From Streptomyces sp. NBC_01775 (GTDB taxonomy: Bacteria > Actinomycetota > Actinomycetes > Streptomycetales > Streptomycetaceae): a stretch of 64,000 nt of DNA. Position 1 is the stretch's first letter. Every line of letters starts with the position of its first letter. A program made the position numbers and the translations under genes. A model generated the notes under the pieces. It saw only the letters and a list, made by a program, of their open reading frames with translations. It was not told where the DNA came from and ran no database searches. Shown one piece after another: positions 1-7,590 of the stretch. The stretch covers positions 7,254,001 through 7,318,000 of the forward strand of contig NZ_CP109104.1 of NCBI RefSeq assembly GCF_035917675.1, given 5' to 3'.

Positions 1-1
1 G

Positions 2-52
2 TTCGGCGCCCGCAGCGCCGCACCGCCCGGGACCGGTGACGACACCGCCTGA
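2..52 (+). CDS. possible C-terminal tail of an upstream gene (partial)
   Basis: An open frame enters from the window edge and stops at TGA 50-52, giving a tail that reads F-G-A-R-S-A-A-P-P-G-T-G-D-D-T-A. Only 16 residues are visible, so no family can be named. The strong inverted repeat that follows would fit as the terminator of such a gene. Confidence 0.3.
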   Translation, partial: FGARSAAPPGTGDDTA

Positions 53-63
53 CCGCACGGCCG

Positions 64-110
64 GTACGCCGCTGCGGCGTACGCACGCCGGGTACGCCGC
101 AGCGGCGTAC
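64..110. repeat. twin 19-bp palindromes forming a 19-bp inverted repeat
   Basis: GTACGCCGC-T-GCGGCGTAC (64-82) and GTACGCCGC-A-GCGGCGTAC (92-110) are each palindromic around one central base. Because they differ only at that base, each is also the exact reverse complement of the other, so the pair can fold as one 19-bp stem with a 9-nt loop. It lies between the upstream stop and the kinase start at 139. It may be a terminator of the upstream gene or a dyad binding site. Confidence 0.6.
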
Positions 111-138
111 GCACGAGGACCGCCCCGAGGAGAGCACC

Positions 139-1185
139 GTGAGCCCCACGAATCCTGAAACCCCGACAGCCCCCGAGAGCACAGAGCGTTCCGCGAGCAA
201 CGTGCGTATCGCGGTGACCGGTTCGATCGCCACGGACCACCTGATGACCTTCCCCGGCCGCTTCGCCGATCAACTCCTCGCCGACAGCCTGGACAAGGTG
301 TCGCTCTCCTTCCTCGTGGAGGAGCTGGAGATACGGCGCGGCGGTGTCGCGGCCAACATCGCCTTCGGGCTGGGCGGGTTCGGCCTGTCCCCGGTGCTGG
401 TCGGCGCCGCGGGCACCGACTGGGCCGACTACCAGCTCTGGCTCAAGGAGCACGGCGTCGACACCGACTCCGTGCACGTCAGCGCCGACCGCCACACCGC
501 GCGCTTCGTGTGCACCACCGACGCCGACCACAACCAGATCGGCTCCTTCTACCCCGGAGCCATGAGCGAGGCCCGCGAGATCTCCCTGCGCGAGGTCGCC
601 GCGCGTACCGGCGGGTTCGACCTCGTCGTCATCTCGCCCGACGACCCCGAGGCGATGCTCCGGCACACCCGCGAATGCGTCGGTCTCGGAATCCCGTTCG
701 CCGCCGACATCTCCCAGCAGCTCGCCGTCCTGGACCGGGAGGGCGTCCGCGCGCTGCTGGCAGGGCCCGCGTACCTGTTCACCAACGCGTACGAATCCGT
801 GCTCCTCCAGGAGCGCACCGGCTGGACGGAGCAGCAGATCCTCGGCCGGGTCGGCACCTGGGTCACCACGCGCGGCGCGGACGGCGTGCACATCGAACAG
901 GCAGGCGTGCGCCCGCTCGACGTACCGGCCGTTCCGCCCTCCGGCACCCTCGAACCCACCGGAGCGGGCGACGCCTTCCGCGCCGGTTTCCTCGCCGGCC
1001 TCGCCTGGGACCTGGGCCACGAGCAGTCGGCGCGGCTGGGCGCGGCGCTGGCCACCACCGTCTTGGAGACCACCGGCACGCAGACCTACGACCTGCGCCG
1101 CGACACCTTCCTCGGCCGCCTGCGCGACGCCTATGGCGCCCCCGCCGCCGACGCGCTCGCCCCGCACCTGAAGGCCCTGCGGTGA
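139..1185 (+). CDS. PfkB-family sugar/nucleoside kinase, adenosine kinase-like
   Basis: The 348-residue protein has the ribokinase/PfkB fold. A Gly-rich substrate motif (R-R-G-G-V-A-A-N-I-A-F-G) lies near residue 68. The C-terminal PfkB signature P-T-G-A-G-D-A-F-R-A-G-F contains the catalytic base Asp278 of the G-A-G-D anion hole. The first ~22 residues are Pro/Ser/Thr-rich and probably disordered. GTG at 139 is chosen for the GAGGAGA Shine-Dalgarno just upstream. The stop overlaps the metH start by 4 nt (GTGA), so the genes are translationally coupled. Actinobacterial PfkB proteins of this type include adenosine kinases. Together with metH this suggests (inference) that it clears adenosine released from S-adenosylhomocysteine while MetH remethylates the homocysteine. 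Substrate is not proven; another sugar or nucleoside is possible. Confidence 0.85.
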   Translation: MSPTNPETPTAPESTERSASNVRIAVTGSIATDHLMTFPGRFADQLLADSLDKVSLSFLVEELEIRRGGVAANIAFGLGGFGLSPVLVGAAGTDWADYQLWLKEHGVDTDSVHVSADRHTARFVCTTDADHNQIGSFYPGAMSEAREISLREVAARTGGFDLVVISPDDPEAMLRHTRECVGLGIPFAADISQQLAVLDREGVRALLAGPAYLFTNAYESVLLQERTGWTEQQILGRVGTWVTTRGADGVHIEQAGVRPLDVPAVPPSGTLEPTGAGDAFRAGFLAGLAWDLGHEQSARLGAALATTVLETTGTQTYDLRRDTFLGRLRDAYGAPAADALAPHLKALR

Positions 1186-4100
1186 CCGCCCGGAAACTGT
1201 CCCGGGCTGATGCCTTGCGGGAGGCTTTTGCCTCGCGTGTGGTGGTGGCTGACGGGGCGATGGGGACGATGATTCAGGCGCAGGATCCGTCGTTGGATGA
1301 TTTTCAGCAGCTTGAGGGCTGTAACGAGATTTTGAATGTGACGCGTCCGGACATTATTCGTGCGGTGCATCGGGAGTATTTCGCCGCGGGTGTGGACTGT
1401 GTGGAGACGAATACCTTTGGTGCGAATCATGCGGCGCTGGGGGAGTACGACATCGCTGGGCGGATCTTCGAGCTTTCGGAGACGGGGGTGGCGATCGCGC
1501 GGGAGGTGGCGGAGGAGTTCGAGTCCGGTGACGGGCGGGTGCGGTGGGTGCTGGGGTCGATGGGGCCGGGGACGAAGCTGCCGACGTTGGGGCATGCGCC
1601 GTACGGGGTGTTGCGGGACGCGTATCAGGAGAATGCGGAGGGGATGATCGCGGGGGGTGCGGATGCGCTGCTGGTGGAGACGACGCAGGATCTGTTGCAG
1701 ACGAAGGCGTCGGTGATCGGTGCGCGGCGGGCGTTGGATGCGGTGGGGGTGGGTTTGCCGTTGCTGGTGTCGGTGACGGTGGAGACGACCGGGACGATGC
1801 TGCTGGGTTCGGAGATCGGTGCGGCGTTGACGGCGTTGGAGCCGTTGGGTATCGACATGATCGGGCTGAATTGCGCGACGGGTCCGGCGGAGATGAGTGA
1901 GCATCTGCGTTATCTGGCGCGGCATTCGCGTATTCCGGTGTCGTGCATGCCGAATGCGGGGCTGCCGGTGCTGGGGAAGGACGGTGCGCATTATCCGTTG
2001 ACTCCGGGGGAGCTGGCGGATGCGCATGAGGGTTTTGTGCGGGATTACGGGCTCTCGCTGGTGGGCGGCTGCTGCGGCACCACGCCCGAGCACCTGCGGC
2101 AGCTGGTCGAGCGGGTGCGCGGGGCCCAGCCGACCGAGCGCACACCGCAGCCCGAGCCGGGTGCCGCCTCGCTCTACCAGGCGGTGCCGTTCCGGCAGGA
2201 CAACTCGCACATGGCGATCGGTGAGCGGACGAACGCGAACGGGTCGAAGAAGTTCCGGGAAGCCATGCTGGAGGGCCGCTGGGACGACTGCGTGGAGATG
2301 GCCCGCAACCAGATCCGTGAAGGCGCCCACATGCTCGACCTGTGCGTCGACTACGTCGGCCGCGACGGTGTGGCCGACATGAAGGAGCTGGCCGGGCGCT
2401 TCGCCACCGCTGCGACCCTCCCCATCGTGCTGGACTCGACCGAGGTCGACGTGATCCAGGCGGGGCTGGAATGCCTCGGTGGCCGTGCCGTCATCAACTC
2501 CGTCAACTACGAGGACGGCGACGGCCCCGCCTCCCGGTTCGCCAAGGTCACCGAACTGGCCGGCGAACACGGTGCGGCACTGATCGCCCTGACGATCGAC
2601 GAGGAGGGCCAGGCGCGCACGGTCGAGCACAAGGTCGCCGTCGCAGAGCGGCTGATCGCGGATTTGACCGGCGATTACGGTATCCGTGAGTGCGACATCC
2701 TCATCGACACGCTGACCTTCACGATCTGTACCGGTCAGGAGGAGTCGCGCAAGGACGGTCTCCACACCATCGAGGCGATCCGCGAGCTGAAGCGCCGTCA
2801 CCCGGAGGTACAGACGACCCTGGGCCTGTCGAACATCTCCTTCGGGCTGAATCCGGCCGCGCGCCTCGTGTTGAATTCGGTGTTCCTGGACGAGTGTGTG
2901 AAGGCGGGCCTGGATTCGGCGATCGTGCACGCCAGCAAGATCCTCCCGATCGCCCGTCTGGAGGAGGAACAGGTCAGCACCGCGCTCGACCTCATCTACG
3001 ACCGGCGAGCCGAGGGCTACGATCCGCTCCAGAAACTCATGGAGTTGTTCGAGGGCGCGACGGCGAAAACGATGAAGGAGGGCAAGGCCGAGGAACTGGC
3101 GGCCCTCCCGTTGGACGAGCGGTTGCAGCGGCGCGTGATCGACGGGGAGAAGAACGGCCTGGAGGCCGACCTGGATGAGGCGCTGGAGTCGCGGCCGGCG
3201 CTGGCGATCGTCAACGACACGCTGCTGGCCGGGATGAAGGTCGTGGGCGAGCTGTTCGGCTCCGGGCAGATGCAGCTTCCGTTCGTGCTCCAGTCCGCCG
3301 AGATCATGAAGACGGCGGTGGCCTATCTGGAGCCGCACATGGAGAAGACCGACGATGACGGCAAGGGCACGATCGTGCTGGCCACCGTGCGCGGTGACGT
3401 CCATGACATCGGTAAGAATCTCGTGGACATCATTTTGTCCAACAACGGCTACACCGTTGTCAATCTCGGTATCAAGCAGCCTGTTTCGGCGATTTTGGAG
3501 GCCGCTGAGGAGAACAAGGCGGATGTGATCGGGATGTCGGGGCTGTTGGTGAAGTCCACGGTGATCATGAAGGAGAACCTGGAGGAGCTGAACCAGCGCA
3601 AGATGGCGGCTGATTTCCCCGTCATTCTCGGTGGCGCTGCCCTGACCCGTGCCTATGTCGAGCAGGATCTGCACGAGGTCTACGAGGGCGAGGTCCGCTA
3701 CGCCAAGGACGCCTTCGAAGGGCTGAGCCTCATGGACGCCCTCATGGGAGTGAAGCGCGGCGTCCCCGGAGCGGCGCTTCCCCAGCTGAAGCAGCGCCGC
3801 GTGGCCAAGCGCGACCTCCCTCTCCCGGAGCCGGAGCCCGGCGAGGGCTCGATCCGCTCGGACGTTGCCACCGACAACGCCGTCCCGGCGCCCCCGTTCT
3901 GGGGCACGCGGGTGGTCAAAGGGATCGGCCTCAAGGAGTACGCCTCGTGGGTCGATGAAGGTGCCCTGTTCAAGGGGCAGTGGGGGCTGAAGGAGTCCCG
4001 CAAGGGTGACGGGCCCTCCTACGAGGAACTGGTGGAGACGGAGGGACGGCCGCGCCTTCGCGGGTGGCTGGATCAGCTCCAGTCGCAAAACCTGCTGGAG

Positions 4101-4676
4101 TCGGCCGTGGTCTACGGCTACTTCCCCTGCCACTCCAAGGGCGATGACCTCATCCTGCTCAACGAGGACGGCTCCGAGCGCACCCGCTTCACCTTCCCCC
4201 GCCAGCGCCGGGGACGCCGCCTGTGCCTGGCCGACTTCTTCCGCTCCGAGGAATCCGGCGAAACCGACGTCGTCGGGCTTCAAGTGGTCACCGTCGGCTC
4301 GAAGATCGGCGGCAGGACGGCCGAGCTGTTCGCCGCCGACGCCTACCGGGACTATCTGGAGCTGCACGGCCTGTCCGTCCAGCTCGCGGAGGCCCTCGCG
4401 GAGTACTGGCACGCCAGAGTCCGCTCCGAGCTGGGTTACGCCGGTGAGGATCCCGACGCGATGGCGGACATGTTCGCCCTCCAGTACCGGGGTGCCCGCT
4501 TCTCGCTGGGCTACGGCGCCTGCCCGAACCTGGAGGACCGCGCCAAGATCGCCGACCTGCTCCAGCCCGGACGCATCGGGGTCGAACTGTCCGAGGAGTT
4601 CCAGCTCCACCCCGAACAGTCCACCGACGCGATCGTCATCCACCACCCCGAAGCGAAGTACTTCAACGCCCGCTGA
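1182..4676 (+). CDS. metH: cobalamin-dependent methionine synthase
   Basis: This enzyme transfers the methyl group of 5-methyltetrahydrofolate to homocysteine through methylcobalamin. The 1164 residues hold the complete four-module order. The homocysteine-binding barrel is at about 1-310, with zinc ligands Cys231 (L-N-C-A-T-G) and Cys297/Cys298 (G-G-C-C-G-T-T). The pterin-binding barrel spans about 330-600. The cap and B12 domain carry D739-x-H741-x-x-G744, whose His is the lower cobalt ligand. The C-terminal AdoMet reactivation domain follows from about 880. GTG at 1182 overlaps the kinase stop. Codons in about 1190-2050 are clearly more T-rich and GTG/GCG-heavy than the rest. No B12 riboswitch can precede it directly because it starts inside the kinase gene. 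A hairpin at 4689-4714 follows the stop. Confidence 0.97.
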   Translation: MTARKLSRADALREAFASRVVVADGAMGTMIQAQDPSLDDFQQLEGCNEILNVTRPDIIRAVHREYFAAGVDCVETNTFGANHAALGEYDIAGRIFELSETGVAIAREVAEEFESGDGRVRWVLGSMGPGTKLPTLGHAPYGVLRDAYQENAEGMIAGGADALLVETTQDLLQTKASVIGARRALDAVGVGLPLLVSVTVETTGTMLLGSEIGAALTALEPLGIDMIGLNCATGPAEMSEHLRYLARHSRIPVSCMPNAGLPVLGKDGAHYPLTPGELADAHEGFVRDYGLSLVGGCCGTTPEHLRQLVERVRGAQPTERTPQPEPGAASLYQAVPFRQDNSHMAIGERTNANGSKKFREAMLEGRWDDCVEMARNQIREGAHMLDLCVDYVGRDGVADMKELAGRFATAATLPIVLDSTEVDVIQAGLECLGGRAVINSVNYEDGDGPASRFAKVTELAGEHGAALIALTIDEEGQARTVEHKVAVAERLIADLTGDYGIRECDILIDTLTFTICTGQEESRKDGLHTIEAIRELKRRHPEVQTTLGLSNISFGLNPAARLVLNSVFLDECVKAGLDSAIVHASKILPIARLEEEQVSTALDLIYDRRAEGYDPLQKLMELFEGATAKTMKEGKAEELAALPLDERLQRRVIDGEKNGLEADLDEALESRPALAIVNDTLLAGMKVVGELFGSGQMQLPFVLQSAEIMKTAVAYLEPHMEKTDDDGKGTIVLATVRGDVHDIGKNLVDIILSNNGYTVVNLGIKQPVSAILEAAEENKADVIGMSGLLVKSTVIMKENLEELNQRKMAADFPVILGGAALTRAYVEQDLHEVYEGEVRYAKDAFEGLSLMDALMGVKRGVPGAALPQLKQRRVAKRDLPLPEPEPGEGSIRSDVATDNAVPAPPFWGTRVVKGIGLKEYASWVDEGALFKGQWGLKESRKGDGPSYEELVETEGRPRLRGWLDQLQSQNLLESAVVYGYFPCHSKGDDLILLNEDGSERTRFTFPRQRRGRRLCLADFFRSEESGETDVVGLQVVTVGSKIGGRTAELFAADAYRDYLELHGLSVQLAEALAEYWHARVRSELGYAGEDPDAMADMFALQYRGARFSLGYGACPNLEDRAKIADLLQPGRIGVELSEEFQLHPEQSTDAIVIHHPEAKYFNAR

Positions 4677-4681
4677 CGGCG

Positions 4682-4780
4682 ATGCGCGCCGGCGCCGGGA
4701 ACACCCGGCGCCGGTCGCGGAAGCCCCGGAAGGGCGGCGAGAAGCCAGAGGAGCCCGAGAAGCCAGAGAAGCCCGAGTAA
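4682..4780 (+). CDS. possible 32-residue Lys-Pro-Glu-rich small ORF
   Basis: Five bases after the metH stop an ATG opens a 32-codon frame whose second half is low-complexity (G-E-K-P-E-E-P-E-K-P-E-K-P-E) and ends at TAA 4778-4780. It has no convincing ribosome-binding site and it contains the metH terminator hairpin. It may therefore be only a by-product of the repetitive A/G-rich sequence here. Unknown function; low confidence that it is expressed. Confidence 0.2.
   Translation: MRAGAGNTRRRSRKPRKGGEKPEEPEKPEKPE
4689..4714 (+). terminator. metH terminator hairpin
   Basis: CCGGCGCCGGG (4689-4699) and CCCGGCGCCGG (4704-4714) form a perfect 11-bp stem with an AACA loop 12 nt after the metH stop. 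There is no U-tract, as is common in Streptomyces. Confidence 0.7.
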
Positions 4781-5082
4781 GGCGAAGAAGGCGAGGAGCG
4801 CCGCGGAAACAGTCGCGGCAACAGACGCGACAACAGGCGAAGAAACAGGCGAAGAAACAGGAGCCTGCCCGTCACCGGCCGACGGGGCCGCCGCAAGGGG
4901 GAGCGACTCCCACGCACACCATCCCCGTTGCGGCGCTCACCCCCGGTCGGCTCGCCAGGTGGGGGCAGGCTCATGTTCTGCTCCGGACTATGCCGGGAGA
5001 AGCTCGGAGCGCGGTGGTGAGGTCATGGAGTGCCGTATGAATCCCTGTGGGTGAACCCCGGTGGGCCCCGGACCCGCGAGGG
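4781..5082. other. gene-free convergent spacer with A/G-rich short repeats
   Basis: This stretch lies between metH and the converging oxidoreductase gene. It contains short direct repeats such as GAAGAAACAGGC (twice, around 4838-4860) and nothing that I can support as a gene. Long frames here on either strand are low-complexity (Arg/Lys/Gln or Leu/Arg) and look like composition artefacts. Confidence 0.5.
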
Positions 5083-5547
5083 CTACGGTGCGAGCCGTGC
5101 CGGGAAGCCGCCCGTGGCGATCGGGCCCCAGCGGCGCGGGGCCACCCGGATCAGCGACTTGCCCTGTTTGACCATGGCCTGCCGGTACTCGTCCCAGTCG
5201 GGGTGCTCGCCCGAGATCGAGCGGAAGTACTCGACCAGCGGCTCCACGGACTCGGGCACGTCCAGCACCTCGGCCTCGCCGTCGATCTGCACCCATGGCC
5301 CGTTCCACTCGTCGGACAGCACGAGCACGCTCACCTGAGAGCTGCGGCGCGCGTTGTGCGTCTTGGCGCGTTCGGGATAGGTCGAGATGACGATGTTGCC
5401 CGCGCTGTCCACGCCGCAGGTGAGCGGCGAAGCCTGCGGGGCCCCGTCCTCGCGCTGGGTCAGCAGGATGGCGCGGTGCCGGGGCCGTACGAAATCGAGC
5501 AGCTCGGCGAGGCCGACGCGCGTGTTGGTGGCGATCGAAGGACTCAT
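5083..5547 (-). CDS. PPOX-class F420-dependent oxidoreductase
   Basis: About 154 residues match the split-barrel flavin/deazaflavin-binding fold of pyridoxamine-phosphate-oxidase-like proteins. The N-terminal strand block reads R-A-I-L-L-T-Q-R-E-D-G-A-P-Q-A-S-P. A basic stretch follows (E-R-A-K-T-H-N-A-R-R), then V-S-V-L-V-L-S-D-E-W and a W-V-Q-I-D-G-E-A-E core. Actinobacterial relatives use F420 or FMN/heme cofactors; the substrate is unknown. The start is placed at the second Met (5547). An in-frame ATG at 5565 is possible, but neither has a good Shine-Dalgarno and the transcript may be leaderless. It lies 120 nt downstream of, and in the same direction as, the MarR gene, so the two may be co-transcribed. 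Confidence 0.85.
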   Translation of the reverse strand: MSPSIATNTRVGLAELLDFVRPRHRAILLTQREDGAPQASPLTCGVDSAGNIVISTYPERAKTHNARRSSQVSVLVLSDEWNGPWVQIDGEAEVLDVPESVEPLVEYFRSISGEHPDWDEYRQAMVKQGKSLIRVAPRRWGPIATGGFPARLAP

Positions 5548-5667
5548 AGAGCGAACGTACGCCATCGTGCGCGGGAAGGAAGACGTTGAAGCGAGACGCG
5601 GGGGGAAACAGGGGACGTCAGGAGCGCATGCCCGGCCGTCGCACCCTTCCGCGCCGCTCCGGGGGTG

Positions 5668-6216
5668 TCATTCCGTACGGTCCCAGGGGCGTCCGGTCTC
5701 GGCCGTGTGCGCGGCGAGGACGCAGCTGATGCCGCTGTTCAGCGTCTCCCGCTCCCGCTGGCCCAGCTCCTGGCCCAGCGCTTCGAGCCGGGCGCACATG
5801 GCGGCGTGCGAGTCGTCGGCCAGCTCGGCGCCTGGCGCGGTCAGAGCGATCCGGAAGGCGCGGCGGTCGTTGTCGGCGCGGACCCGCTCGACCAGACCGC
5901 GCCGCTCCACCCGGTCCACCAGGCCGGTCAGGCTCGACTTCTCCACGTGCAGCAGACGGCTCAGCTCGGTCATGCCCACGGGGCCGTCGATCAGCATGCA
6001 CAGCAGCTGTGCCTGCTGCTGAGTGAGGTCGAAGTCCCGGCAGACGTCGGCGAAGACGTGGTCCACGAGGTGGGAGAGCCGTACGAGCGAGGTGGCGATC
6101 TCCGGCGCGGGCACCGCCTTGCGCCGGGCCGCACGCGAGCCCCTTCCCGTTGCCCGCGCCGTCCCGGCCGTCTCCGCCGCCCCGGCCCTGTCCGCCGCCC
6201 TCGTTGTCTCCGTCAT
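5668..6216 (-). CDS. MarR-family transcriptional regulator
   Basis: The 182-residue protein has a basic, Ala/Arg-rich N-terminal extension of about 35 residues and then a typical MarR winged helix. The recognition region reads G-M-T-E-L-S-R-L-L-H-V-E-K-S-S-L-T-G-L-V-D-R and the wing is D-N-D-R-R-A-F-R-I-A-L-T. Helices for dimerisation lie at both ends. ATG at 6216 has a GGGAG ribosome-binding site. The gene is divergent from the FAD oxidoreductase, and the 114-bp spacer contains a phased direct repeat over the oxidoreductase promoter. That arrangement is usual for a ligand-released local repressor of the neighbouring redox gene (inference). Confidence 0.93.
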   Translation of the reverse strand: MTETTRAADRAGAAETAGTARATGRGSRAARRKAVPAPEIATSLVRLSHLVDHVFADVCRDFDLTQQQAQLLCMLIDGPVGMTELSRLLHVEKSSLTGLVDRVERRGLVERVRADNDRRAFRIALTAPGAELADDSHAAMCARLEALGQELGQRERETLNSGISCVLAAHTAETGRPWDRTE

Positions 6217-6252
6217 GCCGGGCTCCCTTCCCGTCCCTGCTCCGGAGTCTAG

Positions 6253-6282
6253 TTGACGGTTGTTTGGAGTGCGAACTACTCT
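6253..6282 (+). promoter_or_regulatory. candidate promoter of the FAD oxidoreductase gene
   Basis: TTGACG (6253-6258) and TACTCT (6277-6282) are spaced by 18 bp and resemble a principal-sigma promoter pointing to the gene at 6331. The -10 element overlaps the first copy of the direct repeat proposed as operator. Confidence 0.5.
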
Positions 6283-6310
6283 CCTTCGTATAGCAAACAG
6301 TGCGTACTAC
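6268..6310. promoter_or_regulatory. phased direct repeat, likely MarR operator
   Basis: AGTGCGAACTAC (6268-6279) recurs as AGTGCGTACTAC (6299-6310), 11 of 12 identical. The copies start 31 bp apart, about three helical turns, so they face the same side of the DNA. The pair sits between the divergent MarR and oxidoreductase genes. Confidence 0.5.
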
Positions 6311-6330
6311 GAACTAAATGGGAGCGACCC

Positions 6331-7491
6331 ATGTCCCCGCACAACGGCTCTTCGCACAACGGCTCTTCGCACCCCGGCCCCTCCGCCCGTCCCACCGTGG
6401 CCGTCATCGGTGGCGGCTACGGCGGCACCGCCGTGGCCAAGGCGCTCGACGAGATCGCCGACGTGGTCCTGGTCGAGGCCAAGGACTCCTTTGTGCACAA
6501 CGTCGCCGCGCTGCGCGGCCTGGTCGACCCCGACTGGGCCGACCGCCTCTTCCTCCCGTACGACCGGCTGCTCCCCCGGGGCACCGTCCGGCGCGGCCGG
6601 GCCGTGCACGTGGACGCCACCGCCGTCACCCTCGCCGACGGCGAGCGGATCACCGCCGACTACACCGTGCTGGCGACCGGTTCGGGATACCCGTTCCCCG
6701 CGAAGTTCGACACCGACGACAGCGCGGCGGCCAAGGCCCGCCTCCACACCGTCCGCGAGGCGCTCGCCGCCAGCGCGCATGTGCTGCTGCTCGGCGCGGG
6801 CCCGGTGGGGCTGGAGCTGGCCGGGGAGATCAGGGCGGCGTGGCCCGGCAAGCGCGTCACGGTGACCGACCCCGCCGCCGAGCTGCTGCCCGGCTTCCCC
6901 GACGCCTTCCGCGCACGGGTACGCGACGAGCTCGCCGGCCTCGGTATCGAGGTGCTGCTCGGCACCGCGCTGAGCGGACCGCCGCCCACCGAGCCGGGCA
7001 CCTTTCAGCCCTTCACCGTGCGCACCGAGGGCGGTCACTCGCTCGGCGCCGACCTGTGGCTCCGCTGCCACGGAGTCGTCCCCGCCACCGGCTACCTCGA
7101 CGAGGCACTCGCCGCCACCGCCCGCCGGGCCGACGGGCACCTCCTGGTCACCCCGGAGCTGCGCCTGGCCGGTCAGGAACGGCTGTTCGCCCTCGGCGAC
7201 ATCACCGCCGTCCCCGAGGCCAAGACCGCCAAGGCCGCGAACGAACACGCCGGGGTGGTGGCCGCCAACCTCCGCGCCCTGATCACGGGCGAGGGCGAAC
7301 TGGCCACTCACACGCCCGGCGCCCCCGCGATGGCGCTTCCGCTCGGCCCCGAGCGCGGGGCCACCTACTCCCCGGAGATGGGCGTACTGGACGCCGCCGC
7401 CACCGCCGAGATGAAGGGCGCCGACCTGATGCTGTCCGTGTTCGCCGAGATCTTCGGCATCCCCGAGCGCGCCGTCACCGTGGATTCGTAG
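6331..7491 (+). CDS. FAD/NAD(P)-dependent oxidoreductase (NDH-2/AIF/FSP1-like)
   Basis: The 386-residue flavoprotein has an N-terminal Rossmann motif V-A-V-I-G-G-G-Y-G-G-T for FAD. A second dinucleotide motif (V-L-L-L-G-A-G-P-V-G-L-E-L-A-G-E) at about residue 155 should bind NAD(P)H, and the FAD-closing motif L-F-A-L-G-D-I-T-A is near 290. No paired redox cysteines are visible, so disulfide reductase activity is unlikely and quinone or small-molecule reduction fits better. ATG 6331 is preferred over an in-frame ATG at 6253 because GGGAG lies 6 nt upstream and the extra 26 residues look non-coding and would run through the operator. A short N-G-S-S-H repeat marks the N-terminus. Probably controlled by the divergent MarR protein. 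Confidence 0.9.
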   Translation: MSPHNGSSHNGSSHPGPSARPTVAVIGGGYGGTAVAKALDEIADVVLVEAKDSFVHNVAALRGLVDPDWADRLFLPYDRLLPRGTVRRGRAVHVDATAVTLADGERITADYTVLATGSGYPFPAKFDTDDSAAAKARLHTVREALAASAHVLLLGAGPVGLELAGEIRAAWPGKRVTVTDPAAELLPGFPDAFRARVRDELAGLGIEVLLGTALSGPPPTEPGTFQPFTVRTEGGHSLGADLWLRCHGVVPATGYLDEALAATARRADGHLLVTPELRLAGQERLFALGDITAVPEAKTAKAANEHAGVVAANLRALITGEGELATHTPGAPAMALPLGPERGATYSPEMGVLDAAATAEMKGADLMLSVFAEIFGIPERAVTVDS

Positions 7492-7525
7492 GCCGGACAG
7501 CGACAGCACCGAAGCGGCGACGGCT

Positions 7526-7590
7526 CGGGCGTCAGGAACCAGGCGTCAAAAGTCAGGAGTCAGGCACCCGGCATCAGGAATCAGGCGTCA
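7526..7590. repeat. degenerate GTCAGGA-type short repeats
   Basis: Between two converging genes the core TCAGG recurs about seven times at irregular 7-14 bp spacing (for example TCAGGAATCAGGCGTCAGG at 7574-7592). The last copy runs into the metallopeptidase stop codon. Imperfect repeat array of unknown role, perhaps slippage-prone spacer DNA. Confidence 0.45.

Noticed and set aside
139..1182. Cobalamin riboswitch for metH
   Set aside because: metH starts within the kinase gene and I see no B12-box-like sequence upstream of the kinase in 1-138.
1131..4646. Very long open frame on the minus strand opposite metH
   Set aside because: High-GC coding on the + strand leaves the complementary frame open; the protein has no recognisable domain while metH is complete.
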